Source: Williamsia sp. 1138
Lineage (GTDB): Bacteria; Actinomycetota; Actinomycetes; Mycobacteriales; Mycobacteriaceae
Reading direction: 5' to 3'
Length of the DNA: 64,000 bases
Assembly: GCF_002095435.2 (NCBI RefSeq)
Contig: NZ_MJEJ02000040.1
Span: 1 to 64,000, forward strand
The notes below the pieces were generated by a model. It saw nothing but the letters and a program-made list of their open reading frames with translations. It was not told the DNA's origin and searched no databases. This document shows positions 8,485 to 16,965 of the stretch, piece by piece. The first letter of the stretch is position 1, and each line of letters opens with the position of its first letter. Position numbers and translations under genes: made by a program.

Positions 8485-9861
8485 ATGTCTGATCATCCCG
8501 ATGTGCTGATCCTGGGCGGTGGTTCGGGTGGTTACGCCGCCGCGTTCCGCGCAGCTCAACTCGGCAAGAGCGTCACCCTCATCGAAGAGGACAAGGTCGG
8601 CGGAACGTGCCTGCACCGCGGGTGCATCCCCACCAAAGCGCTGCTGCACGCCGCCGAGGTGGCCGACACAGTGAGGGCAGCAGCACAGGTCGGCATCGGA
8701 GCGGATCTGACCAAGATCGACGTCGCCGGGATCCACGCCTACAAGGACTCCGTGGTCGACCGGCTGTACCGCGGTCTGCAAGGACTGGTGAAAGCGCACA
8801 AGGTCGAGGTGGTCCGCGGAACCGGCAGATATGCCGGCGATCGCTCCGTGACCGTGGGTGACCGGACCCTGACCGGCCGGTCGCTGGTTCTCGCCACGGG
8901 ATCGTATGCCCGCACCCTTCCGGGCATCGAGCGTGGTGGTCGCATCCTGACCAGTGATGACGCTCTGGAACTGCCGAGCGTGCCCGGACGGGTGGTCGTT
9001 CTCGGCGGCGGCGTGATCGGCGTCGAGTTCGCCAGTGTCTGGGCCTCGCTGGGCGCTGACGTCACCATCGTCGAAGCGCTGCCGCGGCTGGTCGCAGCCG
9101 AAGACGAGTGGTCGTCGAAGCAGTTGACCAAGGCATTCAAGAAGCGCGGGATCACCGTCAGGACGGGTGTTCGTTGCCGCAGTGTCGATGAAACCCCCGA
9201 TGGTGTGACGACAACACTCGAAGACGGCGAGGCGTTGGACGCAGACGTCGTCTTGGTCGCCGTGGGCCGCGGCCCACGCACCGGGGATCTCGGACTGCTC
9301 GAGGGTGGAATCGATCTCGACGAGAAAGGCTTCATCGCCGTCGATGCCACATTGCAGACGTCGCAACCGGGTGTGTACGCCGTCGGCGACGTCGTTGCGG
9401 GGCCGCAACTGGCTCACCGCGGATTCGCGCAGGGGATTCGGGTGGCCGAGATCATCGCCGGGCAGGCTCCGGTCCCCGTCGCTGACCATCAGATCCCGCG
9501 GGTCGCGTACTGCAGCCCCGAGGTGGCGTCGGTCGGACTCACCGAAGCCGCCGCGCGCGAACAGTTCGGCGACGTCTCGGTGATCGTCTACGACCTCGCC
9601 GGCAACGGTAAGAGTCAGATCCTGGGCACCGGTGGTGGTGTGAAACTGATTCGAGCGGGCAAGGACTCAGGACCCGTCGTCGGCATCCACATGGTCGGAG
9701 AACGGGTCGGGGAACTGATCGGAGAAGCTCAGCTGACCGTCGGCTGGGGCGCCTACCCCCAAGACGTGGCCGACATGATCCATGCCCATCCCACCCAGTC
9801 CGAAGCGCTGGGCGAAGCCCACCTGGCAATGGCCGGAATCCCGCTGCACGCCCACGGCTGA
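8485..9861 (+). CDS. lpdA: Dihydrolipoyl dehydrogenase (E3)
   Basis: A 458-residue class I flavoprotein disulfide reductase that reoxidises the E2 lipoamide with NAD. Visible are the FAD-binding GGGSGGYAAAFRAAQLG, the redox disulfide in GGTCLHRGCIPTKALL, the NAD-binding GGGVIGVEFASVW, the second FAD motif VYAVGDVVAG, and the interface His-Glu pair in HAHPTQSEALGEAH. ATG 8485 follows GAGGAG with good spacing. It is the last gene of the operon, which ends in a strong hairpin with a T-tract. Confidence 0.95.
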   Translation: MSDHPDVLILGGGSGGYAAAFRAAQLGKSVTLIEEDKVGGTCLHRGCIPTKALLHAAEVADTVRAAAQVGIGADLTKIDVAGIHAYKDSVVDRLYRGLQGLVKAHKVEVVRGTGRYAGDRSVTVGDRTLTGRSLVLATGSYARTLPGIERGGRILTSDDALELPSVPGRVVVLGGGVIGVEFASVWASLGADVTIVEALPRLVAAEDEWSSKQLTKAFKKRGITVRTGVRCRSVDETPDGVTTTLEDGEALDADVVLVAVGRGPRTGDLGLLEGGIDLDEKGFIAVDATLQTSQPGVYAVGDVVAGPQLAHRGFAQGIRVAEIIAGQAPVPVADHQIPRVAYCSPEVASVGLTEAAAREQFGDVSVIVYDLAGNGKSQILGTGGGVKLIRAGKDSGPVVGIHMVGERVGELIGEAQLTVGWGAYPQDVADMIHAHPTQSEALGEAHLAMAGIPLHAHG

Positions 9862-9876
9862 TTCAACAGCACGCGC

Positions 9877-9923
9877 AAGCGCCCGACCTCCATCGATTCC
9901 TCGATGAGGTCGGGCGCTTTTGT
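9877..9923 (+). terminator. Rho-independent terminator of the bkd operon
   Basis: The left arm begins AAGCGCCCGACCT and the right arm ends AGGTCGGGCGCTT. An inner CATCGA/TCGATG stem, one bulged C and a TTCC loop complete the hairpin, and TTTTG follows. It is an extended, stable stem with a short T-tract, placed right after lpd and before the convergent FAD monooxygenase gene. Confidence 0.9.
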
Positions 9924-9938
9924 TGTCTGCGTCGCGGT

Positions 9939-11057
9939 TCAGTGTGCCGTGTGGACAGCGAACCTCTGGTTGCGCGCGTGCAAATCCGACTCGGTGGCGG
10001 GTACCAAGAAGTCCCGCGCTTCTGAGACTCCTTCCTGCGCAGTGGCGACCCGTGGACGCATCTGCTGCTCGTATCGGCCGAACGCCTCGGTGTGCTCGGA
10101 CGGCGTCGCGGCCAACTCAGTCGCCAGATGATGGGCACCGATCATGGCCAGTGACGTGCCGCGGCCCGAGAAGAGTGACGCGGCGTGCGCGGCGTCGCCG
10201 ATGAGCGCGACGCGACCGCGTGACCACCCCGGCATGTGCACCTGGCTCACCGAGTCGAAGTAGAGGCGATCGGTCTCGGCGATCGAGTCCAGCAAGAACT
10301 CGGATCGCCAACCGACATCACCCGCCAGCAATCCCACCAACACCCGTTTCTGGTCGGCCAGGTCCCGGTTGTCGTACTCGACCTCCGGTGTTCTCGCAGC
10401 CATGAAACCTATCGTGCGATGCCCGTAATCGTTGATACAGAACATCTTCCCGGGTGCACTGAAGGTGACACTCTCGCCGGGCGTGCCCGAACCGAGGGGG
10501 AGGTCCACGAGCGCGGTGTAGGTGTCCAGGTGTTTGCGGTAGTGGTGCTCGGGTCCGAAGATCGCCTCCCGTACCGTCGAATGGATACCGTCTGCGCCGA
10601 CGACATGGTCGTACCGGGCTGATCGCCCAGAGGCCAGAGTCACTTCGACGACTCTGCCGGTGTCGACCACTGTTTCGATGGAGTCGTCGTAGACGAACTC
10701 GACGCCGGAGCCGATCGCGTCGTGCAAGATGGCAATCAGGTTGTCCCGGGCGATTTCGATGTCGTCCGGTGAGTCGGTTGCGTATTCGTTGGGCAGCACG
10801 GCGATCGGCCGGCCCAGGGAGTCGACCCAGGTGGTGAAGGCGTCCCGTCCCGACGTGGCCACCCGCTGGTCATGAATCGCATCTGCGATGCCCATCTCGG
10901 CCGCAACCCCCAGTGCGTCGCCGCGGATGTCGATCGGCGACCCGGAGACGCGAAGGGCCGGCGCGCGTTCGACGACGGTGACCTCGAATCCGAAGCGGTC
11001 GAGCCAGTACGCGAGCGACAAGCCGGCGATGCTCGCTCCTGAAACCAGCACTGCCAT
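9939..11057 (-). CDS. FAD-dependent aromatic-type monooxygenase
   Basis: 372 residues from ATG 11057 (MAVLVSGASIAGLSLAYWLDR), with AGGAGGC six bases upstream; the longer frame to 11096 is not needed. It is a group A flavin monooxygenase with three landmarks: the GxGxxG-type VSGASIAGLSLAYWL, the DG motif VVGADGIHSTVR near residue 160, and the GD motif ALIGDAAHAASLFSGRG near 280. Its closest remembered relatives are TetX/PgaE-like hydroxylases. The substrate is unknown. An operator-like ATAGGATCCAAT lies at 11117-11128 upstream and is repeated upstream of the gamma-glutamyltransferase-like gene, suggesting shared control with the cluster to its right. Confidence 0.85.
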   Translation of the reverse strand: MAVLVSGASIAGLSLAYWLDRFGFEVTVVERAPALRVSGSPIDIRGDALGVAAEMGIADAIHDQRVATSGRDAFTTWVDSLGRPIAVLPNEYATDSPDDIEIARDNLIAILHDAIGSGVEFVYDDSIETVVDTGRVVEVTLASGRSARYDHVVGADGIHSTVREAIFGPEHHYRKHLDTYTALVDLPLGSGTPGESVTFSAPGKMFCINDYGHRTIGFMAARTPEVEYDNRDLADQKRVLVGLLAGDVGWRSEFLLDSIAETDRLYFDSVSQVHMPGWSRGRVALIGDAAHAASLFSGRGTSLAMIGAHHLATELAATPSEHTEAFGRYEQQMRPRVATAQEGVSEARDFLVPATESDLHARNQRFAVHTAH

Positions 11058-11116
11058 GGTTGCCTCCTGTTGAGAGTTCGTTGAGTCGGCATTCAATCGT
11101 ATTCAATCCGACTAGG

Positions 11117-11128
11117 ATAGGATCCAAT
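11117..11128. promoter_or_regulatory. GGATCC-centred operator-like motif, copy A
   Basis: ATAGGATCCAAT, followed by CT, lies 60 bases upstream of the FAD monooxygenase and 103 bases upstream of the divergent hydrolase. The same 12-mer occurs at 14335-14346, and the reverse complement of 16952-16961 gives the related GGATCCAATC. Candidate site for the GntR regulator at 16181-16924 (inference). Confidence 0.45.
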
Positions 11129-11230
11129 CTAGCAGCCCGTGGTGTTCGGCGCACGGTTTGTGTGAGATAAGTACGGCGACGTTCCCTCTGGACGGCGCCT
11201 GCCCGACCGGTTCGAGAAAGTAGCTGCGAT

Positions 11231-12010
11231 ATGCAGGACGAAACAATCACACTCAGCGACGGACGCACGGTGAAGTACTCATCAGTGGGCTCCGGCGAAT
11301 CTCTGCTGCTGATCCACGGGATCGGCAGCGACCGTGGCCAATTCACGGATCTCGCAGGTAGGTTTGCGGCGGGGATCGAGGCTGTCGCCTACGATCAGCG
11401 CGACACCGGCGACCAGATCAGTGACCGCCCGGCGTATTCGATGGGTGACCTCGCCGACGACGCGGCGGATCTCATGACCGCCCTGGGGTGGTCGTCAGCG
11501 CATGTACTGGGCACCTCGTTCGGAGGAGCGATCGCGCAGCATCTCGCCATTCGGCATCCGGAACGGGTGCGCACGCTTGCGTTGGTCTCGACGACGGCAA
11601 CCCACGCCTCGACGCGGACGTTCGCCGAGAGTTCGACCGCGATGACCGCGGAGGAGCGCGCGTTGGCGATGCTGGACGCAGCACTGAGTCCCGCTGTCAG
11701 AGAGCATGATCCCTCGATCGTCGAGACGGTACGGGCGGCGCTGGTCCGTCGGCCCGACGAACTGCATGCTCGCAGGATCGGTGCGCTCGCAGGCCACGAC
11801 ACCACCGAACTCCTGGCATCCATCCGTATACCCACGTTGGTGGTGCACGGAACCGACGACACGGTGATCCCTTACGAGGCCGGACGCCTGCTGGCCGAAC
11901 GTATTCCGGGCGCAGCATTCTGGAGCATCGAGGGTGCCCGGCATGCCACCGCGTTCGAATGTGCCGAGGAACTGGCGGGGCGGGTATCGCTGCTGATCGC
12001 CGAGTACTGA
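11231..12010 (+). CDS. Alpha/beta-hydrolase fold protein
   Basis: 259 residues. The nucleophile elbow GTSFGGA (serine near residue 96), the oxyanion segment LLIHGIGSDR, an acid region VVHGTDDTVIPYEAG, and a C-terminal His in EGARHATAF give a complete Ser-Asp-His triad. The length and motif spacing resemble the 3-oxoadipate enol-lactonase/haloperoxidase-like hydrolases, but I cannot assign a substrate. It is divergent from the FAD monooxygenase and shares the 173-base spacer with it. A perfect 14-bp terminator hairpin follows. Confidence 0.85.
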   Translation: MQDETITLSDGRTVKYSSVGSGESLLLIHGIGSDRGQFTDLAGRFAAGIEAVAYDQRDTGDQISDRPAYSMGDLADDAADLMTALGWSSAHVLGTSFGGAIAQHLAIRHPERVRTLALVSTTATHASTRTFAESSTAMTAEERALAMLDAALSPAVREHDPSIVETVRAALVRRPDELHARRIGALAGHDTTELLASIRIPTLVVHGTDDTVIPYEAGRLLAERIPGAAFWSIEGARHATAFECAEELAGRVSLLIAEY

Positions 12011-12024
12011 GCATTCACACGACA

Positions 12025-12064
12025 ACGATGGGGGCGCCCAGTCCAGGCGCCCCCATCGTCTTTT
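12025..12064 (+). terminator. Perfect 14-bp hairpin with T-tract
   Basis: ACGATGGGGGCGCC (12025-12038), loop CAGTCCA, GGCGCCCCCATCGT (12046-12059), then CTTTT. It terminates the hydrolase gene and separates it from the convergent permease gene. Confidence 0.9.
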
Positions 12065-12078
12065 CGTGTGTGTCGTCC

Positions 12079-13509
12079 TCAGTCGGCGAGATGCTTCTCC
12101 AGATCATGACCCCGCCCGCGGCGATAGATGACCGCGCCGTAGATCGCACCGAGAACAGGTAGTGCGGGCATCGCGGCGACGATCCACGACGAACTCCCGG
12201 TGACATCCTGGTAATTGATCACCACGATGACGCCGATGGCGGCGAGGAGTACGCCGGACAATGCCGGGGCGATTCGCGACGACCAGGCCGATTCGCCCTC
12301 GAGGAGCCCCCGGTATGAGGCGACCACAACGCTGAGGCTGCACCCGATCATGAGGCCGAGGATCGAGAGGGAGGTGATGCCCGAGACTGCGGGGAACAGG
12401 TTGATGATCGGGTCCGACTCGGCGATCACGAAGGGGACCAACACGATGAGCGAGATGGCGATCTGGATCGCCCCGGAGACCTGGGGTGTTCCGAAACGTG
12501 GATTGACGTGCGCGAGGCGCTGGGGAAGCAACCGGGAGCGGCCGAGCGCGAACATGTATCGGGCCGCCATGTTGTGGAACGCGACGGCCGCGGCGAGAAA
12601 GCTGAATGCCACCAGCAGGCTCAACATCTGTTCGGACCAACCGCCGAGATAGAGGTCGGCGGTTGCGAAGATCAACCCACCTGGGTCTTGTGCGGCGACT
12701 GCTTGCACATCGGAGAATGCGGCGACGATCGACCAGGTCGAGCCCATGAAGATCAGGACCAGAAGGGCCAGTGCGCAATACGTCGCGACCTTGATGCTGC
12801 GCCGCGCAGCCCGTGCCTCTTCGCCGTAGATGGCGGTGGCCTCGAAGCCCGCGAACGACAGCACACAGAAGACCAGGGAGAGTGCGAGGTTGCCCTCGAA
12901 CATTCGATCCGGCGCGAACACGTCCATGGAGAACCCTTCGGGCCGCTGCACGACGATGGCGATACCCAGCCAGATGATGATGACGAACTGGGCGATCGAC
13001 ACGATGGAGGTGACTCTCTTCGTGATCCCGACCCCGATGAAGCCGAGGGCTGCTGTCACGACCAGCGCCAAAGCTCCGTACACGTACCAGGGAAGGTCTA
13101 TGTCGAACATCGAACTGACGGCGATGTCGGTGAAATAACCTGTCGCGGCGATCATTCCAGCGGCGGCGAGGTTGTAGGCGATGGTGGCGACGAATGCCGA
13201 GGCAGATCCTGATGCCTTGCCGAGGCCGTACCCGATGAAGGCGTAGTAGGCGCCGGCGTTGATGACACGACGACTCAGGACCACATAGCCGGCGGTGAAC
13301 ACCGCAAGGAGGATGCCCACCAGGAGCAGCAACCCGACCAGCCCTTCGCCGACCCCGAAGGCGAGTCCGATCGACAGGTTCGAGGCCATGGCGGTCAGGG
13401 GTGCGGTCGCTGCGACGACCATGAACACCATGCCGGCCACGCCGATGGTGTTTCGTTTGAGGTGATCTGTCTCGGTGGTGGTGATGAGCTCGTCGTTCGG
13501 GACGGCCAT
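12079..13509 (-). CDS. APC-superfamily amino-acid/polyamine permease
   Basis: 476 residues from ATG 13509, with AGGAG seven bases upstream. About twelve hydrophobic segments are visible, beginning NTIGVAGMVFMVVAATAPL and ending near YGAVIYRRG. The first helix region (GVAGMVFMVVAATAPLTAMA) and the EARAARR loop after SFAGFEATAIYGEE are typical of the amino acid-polyamine-organocation family. It probably imports an amino acid, amine or amide. It lies 142 bases downstream of the cupin gene on the same strand and is likely co-transcribed. Together with the gamma-glutamyltransferase-like enzyme across the divergent promoter it suggests uptake of a nitrogenous substrate. Confidence 0.88.
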   Translation of the reverse strand: MAVPNDELITTTETDHLKRNTIGVAGMVFMVVAATAPLTAMASNLSIGLAFGVGEGLVGLLLLVGILLAVFTAGYVVLSRRVINAGAYYAFIGYGLGKASGSASAFVATIAYNLAAAGMIAATGYFTDIAVSSMFDIDLPWYVYGALALVVTAALGFIGVGITKRVTSIVSIAQFVIIIWLGIAIVVQRPEGFSMDVFAPDRMFEGNLALSLVFCVLSFAGFEATAIYGEEARAARRSIKVATYCALALLVLIFMGSTWSIVAAFSDVQAVAAQDPGGLIFATADLYLGGWSEQMLSLLVAFSFLAAAVAFHNMAARYMFALGRSRLLPQRLAHVNPRFGTPQVSGAIQIAISLIVLVPFVIAESDPIINLFPAVSGITSLSILGLMIGCSLSVVVASYRGLLEGESAWSSRIAPALSGVLLAAIGVIVVINYQDVTGSSSWIVAAMPALPVLGAIYGAVIYRRGRGHDLEKHLAD

Positions 13510-13651
13510 GGCGATCTCCTGGGATGTGTGATGGATCTTGTCGAGGGCGTGGGGTGACCACGCAGGTCGCGTCGCCGCGATGGTGCCGAAGTCTTCGGTG
13601 AGGTGGGGGAGCCGGGTGGCGGCTCGGTGTGCGGGGTGTGGCGCAGCGGTG

Positions 13652-14065
13652 TCAGCGACCGTCGGGGGTCGTGAACGAACCGCGATCGTTGTGCTGCCAG
13701 GGAAGCTCGACTGCACTGGGCGAGGTCTCGAGGAGTTCGATGATGAAGTGGGTGACCTTTTCATCGCCGAGGTTGCGAATGCGGTGTGGGTGCAGCGGTT
13801 TCGAGGATCCAACGGTCTTGTACAACACGAAGCCCGGATCGGCGTGCTGGGCGATACCCCACTCCGCGTCACCGAGTTCTTGACCCTGTACGTCGCCGGC
13901 GTCCGGCCAGATCACCACGTGATCGTGATGGTGCTGGTGGAAATCGAACATGCCGCCGGGCTCCAGAGTCATCGACCAGACACGTACACGATCGTTCTCG
14001 AAGACCAGGGTGTCTCCGGGCGTGGGAGGGCTGACCTCGCCGGAATGTGCGGGGGTGTCTGTCAT
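13652..14065 (-). CDS. Small cupin-domain protein
   Basis: 137 residues from ATG 14065, with AAGGAG at ideal spacing. A single cupin barrel is apparent: the first motif is PGGMFDFHQHHHDHVVIWPDAG, containing the His cluster and an acidic residue for metal binding, and the second half contains LHPHRIRNLGDEKVTHFIIELLE. Such small cupins are isomerases, dioxygenases or binding proteins; the sequence does not say which. It leads a probable two-gene operon with the APC permease and is divergent from the gamma-glutamyltransferase-like gene. A GGATCC-centred site lies about 60 bases upstream. Confidence 0.82.
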   Translation of the reverse strand: MTDTPAHSGEVSPPTPGDTLVFENDRVRVWSMTLEPGGMFDFHQHHHDHVVIWPDAGDVQGQELGDAEWGIAQHADPGFVLYKTVGSSKPLHPHRIRNLGDEKVTHFIIELLETSPSAVELPWQHNDRGSFTTPDGR

Positions 14066-14125
14066 GGGTCGCTCCTTGGGTGTGGGTACTGACTTTAGTG
14101 TCGTCGATAGCGGGCGGTTTCGTAG

Positions 14126-14136
14126 TTGGATCCCAA
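14126..14136. promoter_or_regulatory. GGATCC-centred operator-like motif, copy D
   Basis: TTGGATCCCAA, a near-perfect palindrome, lies about 60 bases upstream of the cupin start codon. It shares TTGGATCC with copy C near the GntR gene. Confidence 0.4.
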
Positions 14137-14334
14137 AAATTAGTTCAGGATGCAGAGCAGACGATGCCACCGACTTTCGTAGACGTCAACCCCTTCGTAC
14201 ACTAAAAACGCAGCTAGAGGATGTTTCAGCGGCGTTACGCGGCTGGTGGTCGCCCCAATTTTGTGAAGCGTGGGTGCGATCTAAACACCGATCTTCTATC
14301 GATATGACCCGCTAGGTGCGGTACGGTTGCGCAA

Positions 14335-14346
14335 ATAGGATCCAAT
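14335..14346. promoter_or_regulatory. GGATCC-centred operator-like motif, copy B
   Basis: ATAGGATCCAAT, identical to copy A at 11117-11128, ends 24 bases before the start codon of the gamma-glutamyltransferase-like gene, a position suited to repression. Confidence 0.45.
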
Positions 14347-14370
14347 TGTTCCGTCGACTCTAGGAGAACC

Positions 14371-16158
14371 ATGTCGTTCGCCGCCCCCGCCGAGTTCCAG
14401 ACCAGGCCCGACCTCACCGGCACGTTCGGAATGTCTGCGTCGACCCACTGGCTGGCGTCCGGGACAGCGCAGTCGGTTCTCGAACGGGGCGGCAATGCAT
14501 TCGACGCGGCGACGGCGGCCGCTTTCGTCCTGCACGTGGTGGAACCGCATCTGAACGGCCCCGGAGGCGACCTGGTGGCCATTGCCTCGCCGGTGGGAAA
14601 ACCCCCGGTTGTGCTGATGGGCCAAGGTCCGGCGCCGGCTGCGGCCTCGATCACCCATATGCGGAGGCTGGGGCTGCATCTCGTCCCGGCGGCGGGCGCG
14701 CTGGCGGCGGCAGTGCCGGGAGCTGTGGATGCCTGGCTGTTGATGCTGCGCGATCACGGCACCTGGGAGCCGGCAGACGTGCTCGAGTACGCGATCGGCT
14801 ATGCCGCCAATGGCCACGTTCTCTCGGATCGGGCGGCAGCAGTGATCGGCACCGTCGCAGACTTGTTCTTCGAGCACTGGCCCACCTCGGCGGCGTTGTG
14901 GATGCCCGACGGCCGTATTCCCCTGCCCGGCAGTCTTTTCCGCAATCCCTCCTATGCCGCCACACTGCGACGACTGGTGAGCGCCGGACGCGGTCACCGG
15001 TCGCGTTACGAACGCATCGATGCAGCTCGTACGGAATGGTGCTCGGGTTCTGTCGCAGGTGAGATCGACGAGTTCGTGCGCAGGCCACACCGACATTCGG
15101 ACGGACGGGACCACCGCGGCGTGCTCCGCAGGTCAGACATGGCCGCGTTCAGCGCATCCTGGGAAGAGCCTGTCGAGTTCGACTTCCGGGGTGTCACCGT
15201 CCTCAAATCCGGCCCCTGGGGCCAAGGCCCGGTGCTGCTGCAGGCCCTCGCCATCCTCGACGAATTCGGTGACACCGAGATCGACCCGTCGACGGCGGTC
15301 GGCGCCCATAACGTCCTGGAGGCACTCAAACTCGCGCTGGCCGACCGAGACGCCTACTACGGCGACGGGCTGGATCGGGAGCATCTGGAGATGCTGTTGT
15401 CGCGGGAGTATGCGTCGATCCGCCGGAAGGAGATCGGAGAACGTGCATCCGCCGAGTTCCGGCCGGGGGTGTGCGACATCGAGCCCTTCCTTCCTCCCCT
15501 CGTCGAGACCGCATCGGGTGCAGCGTCGGGCGCCACCGGCGAACCGACCGTCACGGTGACCGGTGAGACGCGGGGTGACACCTGCCATATCGACGTCATC
15601 GACCGATGGGGAAACGCGGTGTCGGCCACACCTTCTGGTGGTTGGTTGCAGTCGTCGCCGACGATTCCCGGACTCGGGTTCGCGCTCGGGACCAGGTTGC
15701 AGATGACCTGGCTCGACGCGGCGAGCCCGTCTGCGCTGTGCCCCGGCATGAGGCCGCGGACCACATTGACACCGACCATGCTCATGCGCGATGGCTGGGC
15801 AATCGCGGCGCTGGGTACTCCGGGTGGCGATCAACAGGACCAGTGGCAGCTCAGCTATCTGCTGCGAACCCTCGTCGGCGGTTACACGCCTCAGCAGGCC
15901 ATCGACGCACCGACACTGCACACGACGTCGATGCCGGGATCGTTCTGGCCGCGCACCTGGGAACCGGCGGGGGCCGTGGTCGAGGACCGTTTGGGAGACA
16001 GGGTGATCGACGAACTCATCGCTCGCGGCCACAAGGTGACCAGGGCGGGTGACTGGGCGCTCGGGCGGCTGAGTGCGGTCACGCGCGATCCGGTGACCGG
16101 TGTTCTGGGCGGGGCGGCCAATCCCCGCGGGGCGCAAGGTTATGCGGTGGGTCGGTGA
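14371..16158 (+). CDS. Gamma-glutamyltransferase-family Ntn hydrolase
   Basis: 595 residues with no signal peptide, so probably cytoplasmic, unlike classical exported GGT. Family landmarks are RGGNAFDAATAAAF near residue 40, NGPGGDLVAI, the processing/nucleophile region ETRGDTCHIDVIDRWGNAVS (the Thr of GDTCH, near residue 411, would be the new N-terminus) and GTPGGDQQDQ. It could hydrolyse a gamma-glutamyl or related amide bond, or act as an acylase-like homologue. AGGAG precedes ATG 14371. It is divergent from the cupin-permease pair and convergent with the GntR gene, 22 bases away. The cluster suggests catabolism of an imported amide or amino-acid conjugate (inference). Confidence 0.85.
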   Translation: MSFAAPAEFQTRPDLTGTFGMSASTHWLASGTAQSVLERGGNAFDAATAAAFVLHVVEPHLNGPGGDLVAIASPVGKPPVVLMGQGPAPAAASITHMRRLGLHLVPAAGALAAAVPGAVDAWLLMLRDHGTWEPADVLEYAIGYAANGHVLSDRAAAVIGTVADLFFEHWPTSAALWMPDGRIPLPGSLFRNPSYAATLRRLVSAGRGHRSRYERIDAARTEWCSGSVAGEIDEFVRRPHRHSDGRDHRGVLRRSDMAAFSASWEEPVEFDFRGVTVLKSGPWGQGPVLLQALAILDEFGDTEIDPSTAVGAHNVLEALKLALADRDAYYGDGLDREHLEMLLSREYASIRRKEIGERASAEFRPGVCDIEPFLPPLVETASGAASGATGEPTVTVTGETRGDTCHIDVIDRWGNAVSATPSGGWLQSSPTIPGLGFALGTRLQMTWLDAASPSALCPGMRPRTTLTPTMLMRDGWAIAALGTPGGDQQDQWQLSYLLRTLVGGYTPQQAIDAPTLHTTSMPGSFWPRTWEPAGAVVEDRLGDRVIDELIARGHKVTRAGDWALGRLSAVTRDPVTGVLGGAANPRGAQGYAVGR

Positions 16159-16180
16159 CCTGGTGGCGACGGCGTGGCCG

Positions 16181-16924
16181 TCACGGCGCGAACGAGTCCT
16201 GGGATCGGCTCGTGATCAGCTCCCGGGCCCGGCGAGAATGCTCGATCATCTGCGCCCGAGCGGCTTCTCCATCTCGACGGTCGATGGCCGCGACGATCGC
16301 GGCGTGTGCGTCCGCGTTCTCGGCGAGCAGCCGTGGATCGGCGTCCAGCGCCGTCCACGTGAGGTTCCGCGGGATGCGATGGTGGAGCGAAGAGACAGTG
16401 GCCCGCAGCTGAGTGTTGCCACCGGCCTCGAGGATGGTGTCGTGGAACGCGGAATTGGCTTGTACCCAGCGGCGACGCAGTTCAGCGGTATCGAGGTCAC
16501 CGCTGAGCGCATCAGCGACGATTCCCCGGAAATCCTCGACCGTTGCATAGAGGACCTGCAGTTGGGCGTGGGTGATCAGGCGGGCGGCCTCGTGCGCGGC
16601 ATGACCTTCGAGGAGAGCGCGAACTTCGAAGACCTCGGTCAGTTCTCGCAGCGACGGCTGCCGCGGACGGGCGCCACGATTCGGTACCATCTCGACGATT
16701 CCGAGCGCCTGAAGCTGCCCGAGCGCTTCGCGAATCGGCATCCTGCTGACCCCGAGTTCCTTGGCGAGCGACTCCTGTCGGATCCAGGTACCGAAGTTGT
16801 ATTCACCGCGGCTGATCCGCTCCGCGATGGTGTCGGCGAGCTGCTGCACCAGCGGAGACGTGGTTCCCGCTGCCTGTGCGCCACCCGAACCCCCAGGTCG
16901 GTGCCCGTCCGGGCCGTCTGTCAT
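16181..16924 (-). CDS. GntR-family regulator, FCD (FadR-like) subfamily
   Basis: 247 residues from ATG 16924, with GGGAGGAA upstream. After a Gly-rich N-terminus comes a winged helix (residues about 25-90: WIRQESLAKELGVSRMPIREALGQLQALG, then NRGARPRQPS). The C-terminal FCD effector domain carries metal/ligand residues in FEVRALLEGHAAHEAA, NSAFHDTILEAGGN and ADAHAAIVAAIDRRD. Such regulators usually repress a catabolic cluster and sense an acidic substrate. It is divergent from the DHDPS-like gene, with a GGATCC-centred site in the 39-base spacer. The same site type occurs before three other operons nearby, its likely targets. Confidence 0.9.
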   Translation of the reverse strand: MTDGPDGHRPGGSGGAQAAGTTSPLVQQLADTIAERISRGEYNFGTWIRQESLAKELGVSRMPIREALGQLQALGIVEMVPNRGARPRQPSLRELTEVFEVRALLEGHAAHEAARLITHAQLQVLYATVEDFRGIVADALSGDLDTAELRRRWVQANSAFHDTILEAGGNTQLRATVSSLHHRIPRNLTWTALDADPRLLAENADAHAAIVAAIDRRDGEAARAQMIEHSRRARELITSRSQDSFAP

Positions 16925-16952
16925 CGAGTTCCTCCCGCGATACCTACAAAAG

Positions 16953-16965
16953 ATTGGATCCAGAT
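16953..16965. promoter_or_regulatory. GGATCC-centred operator-like motif, copy C
   Basis: ATTGGATCCAGAT lies in the 39-base spacer between the GntR gene and the DHDPS-like gene and touches the latter's start codon. With the preceding AG, its reverse complement is ATCTGGATCCAATCT, sharing GGATCCAATCT with copy A. An autoregulatory position. Confidence 0.45.

Larger units (their letters stand above)
14066..14370. promoter_or_regulatory. Divergent regulatory region between cupin and gamma-glutamyltransferase-like genes (305 bases, no gene)
   Basis: No credible coding sequence is present. It is relatively AT-rich in the middle (for example AAAAATTAG near 14135 and CTAAAAACG near 14203). It contains TTGGATCCCAA at 14126-14136 on the cupin side and ATAGGATCCAAT at 14335-14346 on the transferase side, so both operons appear to be under one regulator, probably the GntR protein encoded at 16181-16924. 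Confidence 0.55.

Noticed and set aside
12104-13561. Long minus-strand frame of about 485 codons
   Set aside because: It is a shadow of the APC permease in another frame of the same strand; its composition is Arg/His-rich with no family signature.
13805-13810. Another GGATCC inside the cupin gene
   Set aside because: It lacks the flanking ATT/AAT symmetry and lies in coding sequence; GGATCC alone is expected by chance several times in this window.
15133-16137. Minus-strand open frame of 334 codons
   Set aside because: It lies antisense to the GGT-like gene, has Arg-rich low-complexity text and no ribosome site.
14371-16158. A classical secreted gamma-glutamyltranspeptidase
   Set aside because: There is no signal peptide or lipobox at the N-terminus; a cytoplasmic family member is more likely.
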